From the NCBI GenBank assembly GCA_963930655.1, contig OZ005612.1, positions 439,001-503,000 on the forward strand: a stretch of DNA of 64,000 bases, in the 5' to 3' direction. Positions 57,086 to 64,000 of the stretch are shown here, piece after piece (within the stretch, counting starts at the first letter, position 1; each line of letters opens with the position of its first letter). The stretch comes from Myrica gale. Its lineage: Eukaryota; Streptophyta; Magnoliopsida; Fagales; Myricaceae. The notes below the pieces were generated by a model that was given only the letters and a program-made list of their open reading frames with translations, did no database searches and was not told the DNA's origin. Both the position numbers and the translations under genes were made by a program.

Positions 57086-59470
57086 AGATTTCAGAGCAGA
57101 GTTCAACAAGTACTTGATTTGTTAGCCCCACACGCGCAGTTCCTCTGTTTGAACTGGCTGTTCTCTAGTAAAAACAACCGACCATGTGTTCTGCTATCCA
57201 ACATTGGAGTACCTCACCATTCAAGAAAAGAATAACAAAAGGGTTTCAAGAGAAGCAGGAATTTTGATATTTCTTGTAAACCCTCTTTACACAATGTCCA
57301 GCATACTACCTCTGACTGATATTCTTTATGAATATTTTGCCTTCTCCCAAATACATTAACATACTTGATTGAAGTGAGCCCACATAGCTGTCCCAGAGCC
57401 AGACAGAGGAAATGTAAAACCATTCCAGCTTGAATTCCATAGTTACAAATTAAGGAGCATACGCCTCAGAGAAGCTTAGAATAAGAAGAGTAGATTTGGA
57501 TATGTAGAAAACTTTCTTGTATATATCAAACTTAAAAGCCAGTAGACGGGTCAGACGGAAGCGCGTGGAAACTCATTTCTGCATGCGATGTGAATAATTT
57601 TTTGTGTTTTGAACAGAAGACGCAGGGTGGTGATGAGAAACTTCCAAAAAGTGGAGATAAAGAAAATTGAAAAGAGAAAAAGGCCAAAAAGAAAAGACTC
57701 AGCAAAGCAGAACAAAGGCAAAGCAAAGCAAACTTAAGGTCATCTACTTTTCCTTTTCAGTCTTATTAAAAGATCTGCTAGTCAGAAAATTGGGTTCTTT
57801 ACAAGGCAAAGGGTATTGGTGCAGATGGGGCACGCATGTTCTGCTTAGTGACCCTCCTAAGTCCTAAGTCCTAAGTCCTAAGTCCTACGTCTACCTTTGA
57901 AGAGGTCCAAGTCTTGGTTTTTTGAATGGCAGAACAGCAAACAAACGGGTCCCATTTTTTTTGCTACAAAAGGTTTGACTTGTGAACATGGGCTGCCTTT
58001 GTCTAGCCCGTCTTTTGAATGGTGGAAATGCTTTGAAGAAGGCATTCTTCTTTTTTCACTTTACTTTGTTGAACTTGGGAAAGTCATGTTAAATTGAGTC
58101 CCTGAATTCTTCTAGGATCTAAGGGTAAAATGCATATTTGAACCTCCATATGTAAGGTTATTAGGTAGCATATATGAATTTTTATCTCAATCCTGGACTG
58201 GAGACCCAAACTCCCACAAAATATAACTCGTCTTTAGGTCCCAACAAGTTTACCAGTAAATCTGTGGCCAATGTTAAGTATCAGTACTGAGGTCCTAAAC
58301 TGCATCTCCCACTGTCTTAAATTCTCTAGCCAAGTTCCTAATAAAGAAGTTCCGGCTCATGCATGCGAGTTAGTATAAGCTATTTCATGCATATTGTGGC
58401 CCTGAGCTGCTTCACTCTGCCCTTCAAGAATCTAGGTATCCAGCCCATGGCAACACCAGCCTCATTGCCCTCCCGGAGATCACGTGATCATCACAATGCT
58501 TATGATTTGTTCAACTTTACGTTCTTTCTCTTTTCATTAGAAAGAAGGGCACGCAAGATGAAAAAGATAAAAGAAAAAGGAAAAGATTAGCTTTCTTTAT
58601 GGCTTGCAGCCTTGCACGAAGCTAATATGCTTGCCTTCTCCTGCTTAAGCTGACTTTTATTCCAAAATTTATGGCGAAGGACTTGAGTGAATGTATATCT
58701 GTTTTGGGTACATCTTAATCATGACATTATATTATTACCACATTTCTTTCGTGTATATAATCAATTGGGTAGCCAGAAGGGATACTTTTGAAGTTGAATT
58801 TTAGTTCCTTAGAATCATATCCAAAGCCGTGAGATTCTGTACCCGAGTTTGGAGTTATTTTTGTTCTTCTGTCTTTTTCTTCTAAAGAAGGGTGTTCCCC
58901 ACCTTCATCATTCTCAATTTTTTTTCTTGTTGTCATCACAGGTGGATCAGACAACCTCCCTATATATCTTAAAATCCTTTTTATACTCGAGAGCCTACCA
59001 TGACCTTTTTGTGCTTCGTTTTGGTTTTGGTTGTTGGGTGTGTTTCTCTGTCTCTTTGAAAAAAAAAATCACAATTGGTTGGCCAGTCAAATTATTCCTC
59101 CCAAGAAATTTATGAATGGTGGGGTGTTTATGTCTGGAATCATGATATTAGTGACTGATGAAAGGTTTGTTGTCTGGGCAGTGGTTTATCACCGACCTAG
59201 CAGTTGCACATGGAAGGAGCAGAAAATGGACTTTTACTGTACTACAGAACCTTCCACTGTAATTAGAATTACTCAAGATTTTCTTGGCATTCATCAGTCA
59301 CAATAATTACCTCGAATTGCCGAAGCTCGACGTAATCAAGCTCTATCATATAAATAAATGAATATAGAGCACTACAAGAATAAAAAGCTACCCCAAATCC
59401 CCTAAACTCATGAGCCATAACTACTCCCCATAGCTGAACCAAATCTCAATAGATGTGAGTGAAAACTCCG
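57086..59470. other. Intergenic, no gene seen
   Basis: AT-rich. It contains a heptamer tandem repeat CCTAAGT (about five units, 57856-57890). Open frames of 60-90 codons match nothing I know. Confidence 0.4.
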
Positions 59471-59479
59471 GTTTAGACT

Positions 59480-59890
59480 CTAATAGCAATTAAGAGGGGG
59501 TGAATAAGTATTTTTTCTTTAATTAAAAAATCAATAACAATTTTAAAACATGATATAAAATAAGCAGCAAACAATTAAATTAAACTTCAATTACATAAAG
59601 AGATAAATACTTGGTGACGAAGTAGAAAATCTTTAAAATACTGTTCAAAGGAAAAAACTACTCCACTCTAGCAACCACTTGAAATTTACTAAGAAGAAAA
59701 TCTTATAAATAATAATTCAAACACAGGCAACCCTTGCTGCTAGCTATGACATTCTTAATATAATAATCTAAGCGTCCCTGCTTAGACCCACTTCGTACGA
59801 CATTCATCTCATACATTTAAGATTTTTCTTATTGATTCTTCACGAATAATTTTGTTCTTTAATAACCCTTCAACGCTTTGAAGGTTTCAC
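59480..59890 (+). repeat. Dispersed repeat, second copy
   Basis: Collinear with 48110-48640: 'tacttggtgacgaagtaga', 'ctgttcaaaggaaaaaacta', 'taataatctaagc', 'ctgcttagacccacttcg', 'cttcaacgctttgaagg'. It begins near 'gagggggtgaataagtattt', which also occurs at about 44105. Confidence 0.7.
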
Positions 59891-60175
59891 AAAAGTGATT
59901 GAATATGAAAAAAAATAGTAAATTGTGGTTAGCTCTGCCATTATTTTAGTTATGTAACTTTTGGATTTTGACCCACAAAGTCAGCCATGGGCCATATTCT
60001 TAATCTCCTCTAGCCCATGAGTTTATCCTAAGCAGTGGATCAGTGGCCAAGAAAACCAGCTCCTAGGCCCAAAGTATGTTTCAAACTTGCCTCTCGGATC
60101 TTTCTCTATTACAATTTACAACCCATACGCTAAGGTTCCAACTGAGTTTTGTGGCTGGGGCCTGGGAGGCCCTGA

Positions 60176-60430
60176 TTGACCCTACTCGGCTGTTTGGACG
60201 CACACAAAGCATATTCTCCCTGGAGGTTCCTTGATTCTGGTACCTCAGAAGTCAGAATAAACGTTTTCAAAGGGAAACAATCCCTTCCTCTTGTTGTTGG
60301 AATTACAGAGGCTGTGAAGTGGTTCCGAAGCGAAGCTTTCCACTCAGCATTCAGCCATGTCCACCACTTCTCATCAGCTCCATCAGAAACTGATCTCGGT
60401 ATTTCACTTAGAACATCTGTTGATATTTGA
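60176..60430 (+). other. Unrecognised open frame, 84 codons
   Basis: The frame reads, for example, SPWRFLDSGTSEVRIN and LPLVVGITEAVKWFRSEA with a mixed composition that looks protein-like, more so than the surrounding short frames. I do not recognise a family and see no clear splice partner. It could be a gene fragment or chance. Confidence 0.25.
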
Positions 60431-60739
60431 ATCCTCTGAACTCCTGTTCGATTCCTTTTTAATATTCTTTACAGCCTAAACCATTACTTGATTTTTTTTT
60501 CTCTGAGCGTATACAAATTTTTCGAGTTGCAGTGGCATGAAGTATGCTCTTTATTATTTATTTACATCTCCATATTTTGCCTATTTCTCGGTGTTATGTT
60601 CTAACATTCTTACAATAAAAGAGGATCACTGTTATTGGTAGCTTTGTATTAAGTATCGAAGGTTGAGTAATTCCCAGTTTGCTGTTTCCTAGGGGTAGCA
60701 TGTTTCATGATGTGTGTATCTAAATTGTGATAGGACTTA

Positions 60740-61104
60740 GCTGCTTGGGATATTCCTAGACTGTGGTCCAGTGCCGTGATTTCTCCTGAGACAAATAGTT
60801 TTCGCTTTAGTGAAACGAAAGATTGACGCAACCACCTTAAACTGATGTTCCTTTCCAGTTCAAGACCTAAAGGAGTTTCCATAGAACAAGTAGTACTCTG
60901 TTTCCCACAGTTAAGCTCAAGCTGCTTGGGATGTTCCTAGACTGTGGTCCAATGTTGTGATTTCTTCTGAGATAAATAGTTTTTGTTTTAGTGAAACGAA
61001 GGATTTGACACAACCACCTTAAACTAATGATCCTTTCCAGTTCAGTACCTAAACGAGTTTCCATAGAACAAGAAGTACTCTGTTTCCCACGGTTTAAGCT
61101 CATT
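60740..61104. repeat. Tandem duplication with a period of about 181 bases
   Basis: Copy 1 (60740-60916) and copy 2 (60921-61101) share 'gctgcttggga', 'cctagactgtggtcca', 'tagtgaaacgaa', 'caaccaccttaaact' and 'gagtttccatagaacaag', 'agtactctgtttcccac'. They are roughly 88-90% identical by eye. Confidence 0.85.
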
Positions 61105-62475
61105 GCAGCACGAACAAGTCAATAGTTATTGCCTAGAGTAGTTTCCAAATCGAGATTTTTCTAGAGCTCACCGCCGTGCAGATTAAGATGCATATAACCT
61201 TGCTCATTGGGCACCTTCCGCACTTGCTAATGGAAACATTTACATTCACTCCCTTCAAACTTCTATTACCTACCTTTACACATGACCAAAAAAAGAAGAA
61301 GGGCCATTCTATTACCCAAGCTAGCTGAGACTCTTTCCATGATTGATGTCCTTAGTTGCAGTTTGGAAGAAGGAGATGGGATCAGACTTTTAGAGCTACC
61401 CTTTAAATTTTGTGCAAATGATAAATTAATCTCCTACATGCACTCTCTCCCTTATTCGATCAGCATGCTGGAGACATTAGGAAGCATTAGTGCTGACCCG
61501 TTATAGGACTAGGACCTTTTGTTGGCCAGAACTCATTTTGTGTCAATGAAAGTCGATGTTTTTTTCTTTTATTTTCTTTTGTCTTTTGCTCTTCTTGTCT
61601 TTGCTGGGTTGTTTGTTTTTTGAGGCTATCTGAACGCCCAAATTTCCACCAGCAAGATGGTTATCTAGGTAGCACTAAAACTCAGTTTTAATTACCAATA
61701 TCCAAAATATTGGAAGTGTTGTAGTCCAAACCAATAATGGGTTGAAGGGCCGCGGCCCAAAAAGTACAGCTTGTCCTCTCAATAATAATACAGCGCTACG
61801 TGGAACAATTGATTGCGCTGCATATAGAGCTCACGTACATAAATAAACGGCGAGATAACGGGAGACTCCCTAAACGCTCTAGATTCAACGCCCGCCCGTT
61901 TAGCCTCGAGCCATGCAACTGAGAACTTATCTGAAGTCTCTAGAGTTACAGCCAGGCCCCAAATAGTATAATATATCATATAAGTCTTATATTTTTATGA
62001 ATTTTCAAGCCATTTGTTGAATTTCATTTTTTTTATCACTCTTATTTATATTTAAATTGCGTTTGTTTACCATAATGTTACTGAGTTTAAGTGAAGCTTG
62101 ATAATATTTTAGCATATCTTGTTCTTCTCCCGAATTTTAAATTTTTTGGAAAATGATGAATTTTGGAAAATAAAGTAAATTTTGTTAAAATAAGTGAATT
62201 GCAAAAAAATCAATATTTAAAATTAATCATTCTGATTCTACTTTAGTTTATCTTTGATCTTTTATTAGAGATTAATTTTATGCTATTGTATAATTAGGAG
62301 AGATTAATTTTATGATTTTGTTATAAAGATTAATTCGATTTTTGCATATAAATAAAGGTCATTTTGTATTTATCTTAATTTTAAAATTTTAGAAAATGAT
62401 GAATTTTGGAAAATAAAGTAAATTATGTTAAAATAAGTGAATTGTAAAAAAAAATTAATATTATTAAATTGCAAA
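61105..62475. other. Intergenic, no gene seen
   Basis: AT-rich. It contains two copies of an about 85-base unit (62131-62220 and 62377-62462) with 'aaaatgatgaattttggaaa' and 'aaaataagtgaattg'. Confidence 0.45.
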
Positions 62476-62940
62476 GGGGTAATTACACTTATCACCCTCA
62501 AACTACTACGAATTTTTCACTTTGCACCCTAAAATACTACTTTTGTCATATTTCACCCTCAAACTACCATGTCCTAACAGTTTGCACCATTCGTCCATAA
62601 TTTCTGTTAATTTAGACAGAAAATTAATCGCGTGCGTCTCATGTGACTTTTTCCCACATGATCTTTCCATTTTGCCCCTTCGTTTGAGGGTGCAAAATGA
62701 AAAAAAAACATGGTAGTTTGAGGGTGATAAGTATAATTATCACTTGAGAAAAAAAAGGAAAATCAGGTGGGAAAAGGTACTAACGTGATTGGTTTTCCGT
62801 TTCACTTGACAAAAATTATAGACGGATGATGCAAACTGTTGGATCATGATAATTTGAGGGTGAAATGTGATAATAGTGGTACTTTGGAGTGTAAAGTGAA
62901 AAATGCATGGTAGTTTGATGATGATTAGTGTAATTTTCCC
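62476..62940. mobile_element. Fold-back MITE, Mutator-like
   Basis: The ends GGGGTAATTACACTTATCA and the complement of the right end GATTAGTGTAATTTTCCC start arms of about 115 bases that pair over their whole length ('caccctcaaactacta', 'ttttcactttgcaccc', 'catatttcaccctcaaact', 'cagtttgcaccat'). The flanks AATTGCAAA (62467-62475) and ACTTGCAAA (62941-62949) agree at 8 of 9. An internal 'tttgagggtgataagtataa' near 62715 pairs with the left arm too, so the element has an internal partial copy of its end. No coding frame. It ends about 300 bases before the reticulon start. Confidence 0.75.
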
Positions 62941-63163
62941 ACTTGCAAATTAGCTCATGATGTAAATTGTTTGTAAATGCAACACGTGTAGCCGACACAA
63001 GGGCTTGCCTCCAGAAATGAGAAAGCATTTCATTGTGACTTTAATTTACTCTATCAATCTCCTCCGGACACCTGCGCTCCTTCTCGTTTTCCGTTACAGT
63101 CCCAAGTCCGAAGCTCTCGCTCGTCCCCCGAACCTCATCTTCTGCTTCTGCCTCTCCCCCCGC

Positions 63164-63170
63164 TATAAAC
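63164..63170 (+). promoter_or_regulatory. TATA box of the reticulon gene
   Basis: TATAAAC, 76 bases before the ATG, in a CT-rich core promoter. Confidence 0.5.
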
Positions 63171-63239
63171 GGCCGAGATTTCCCTTGTCTCTGTCTCCCT
63201 CTCTGAAGCGCACTCACTCTTTCTTTCTAGTGAATTTCC

Positions 63240-63438
63240 ATGGCGGACCACGCTGACGAACCGGAATCTCTGGTGGAGAAGATCGCGGAGAAGATCCACG
63301 GCCACGACTCATCGTCGTCGTCGTCCTCTGACTCCGACTCTGAAGATAAGTTGAAGGCCTTCGATACTGCACAACCCAAAATTTTCAGGCTCTTCGGCAG
63401 AGAAAAGCCCGTCCACAAAGTTCTCGGTGGCGGAAAAC
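63240..63438 (+). CDS. Reticulon-like protein B, first exon (partial gene)
   Basis: Exon 1 encodes 66 residues, [20 protein letters not shown], then [18 protein letters not shown], and ends [17 protein letters not shown] before a GT donor at 63439. This is the N-terminus of plant RTNLB proteins of the RTNLB1-8 type: an acidic serine-rich head, then [19 protein letters not shown] leading into the reticulon domain. Reticulons have two long hairpins in the ER membrane and shape tubules. Exon 2, with the hairpins, lies beyond the window; 63439-64000 is intron. The start is the only good one and follows a TATA box and CT-rich leader. Confidence 0.88.
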
Positions 63439-64000
63439 GTACTCTCCCCCTCTCTCTCTACATGAGTTTAGCTGAACTTTTCTATGATCTTGTTGTTTGA
63501 TGAGATATATGTGGCAATTGAGGAACTGATGAGAAATTTCGTATTTTGGATTTGTGTAACTAAAGTGCTTCATTTTATTGAAATCAGGATGATCGTTTTG
63601 TTTTTGTTTTTGTTTTTTTATATTCGAGAGGTTGGTGCGACTGAGCGGTTTTGGTTGCTTTAAAAAGAGAAAAAAAATCGATGCTTGGTTCTATATGTTT
63701 TAGGCGATCAATTAGAGACCTATAGATCTGTGATCTGTTTGATTGCTGTGAGAGAAGGTGGCAAAATAAGTCGAAGAACTAAAATCTGTAAATTTTCCCC
63801 GTTAATTGGAATTGCCTGAGAACTTATGGAAAGAGGATTTTTTTTTTTAATGATACTTAGATCCATCCTTGTCGTGTGAATGTTTTTTATGATCCGGCTA
63901 TTTGATTCATGTAATGCTCGTAGGTTTTTTTTTCCAAAAGTGATTGTGTGCTGCGTGATTATTTGTACTCCCAGGCAGTTTGTGTTCTGTGTAGTTCTTC
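63439..64000 (+). other. Reticulon intron 1 (partial)
   Basis: T-rich sequence after the exon 1 donor. The short open frames here are not coding, and no acceptor leading into the reticulon domain is found before the window ends. Confidence 0.6.

Noticed and set aside
57856-57890. Interstitial telomere
   Set aside because: The unit is CCTAAGT, not CCCTAAA, and there are only about five copies.
1-64000. CRISPR array, operon or phage-type system
   Set aside because: No spaced identical repeats and no prokaryotic gene layout. The window is plant nuclear DNA with spliced genes.

Overview
This is AT-rich nuclear DNA from a flowering plant, most likely a woody eudicot. The genes have GT-AG introns. 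The products are plant-specific or plant-typical: SGT1, a UGT88-type glucosyltransferase, an ABCG8-like half transporter, an LEA_2/NHL protein, a MAKR protein and a reticulon-like RTNLB protein. Between the genes lie inverted-repeat MITEs, hAT-like elements, a SINE and L1-type LINEs. I cannot name the species from the sequence alone.

Layout. 1-4724 is mostly intergenic, with a possible minus-strand 5' exon near 400-600 and several inverted-repeat elements. 4725-10539 (+) is a complete ten-exon SGT1 gene (361 codons). A tRNA-derived SINE with a target-site duplication follows at 10681-10934. 12286-15483 (+) is a complete four-exon gene for TRAPPC1/BET5, a subunit of the TRAPP vesicle-tethering complex; the acceptor and start of its exon 3 are duplicated in tandem. 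16578-17996 (+) is an intact single-exon UGT88-type UDP-glycosyltransferase. 20496-30545 is a graveyard of UGT88 relics: a 5' half, a 3' half with an internal deletion, and two short scraps. These relics are separated by a 3 kb L1 LINE with an 18-bp target duplication and by two hAT-like elements.

34532-36322 (-) is an ABCG8-like half transporter. 41674-42249 (+) is a one-exon LEA_2/NHL protein. 44-50 kb is repeat-rich. It contains a candidate 2.25 kb retro-insertion that carries a fragment of a PUB30/31-like ARM-repeat E3 ligase. 54805-56129 (-) is a two-exon MAKR gene. 63240 to beyond the window end (+) is the first exon of a reticulon-like gene.

The genes do not form an operon or an obvious pathway. 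SGT1, the glucosyltransferase, the ABCG transporter, the LEA_2/NHL protein and the reticulon are independent plant genes in ordinary synteny. The only local cluster is the UGT88 family: one living copy and at least three dead ones. I found no wholly novel gene system. The most unusual structures are the duplicated splice acceptor in the BET5 gene, the chimeric retro-insertion with the PUB fragment, and the deletion-fused UGT relic joined at a 17-G tract.
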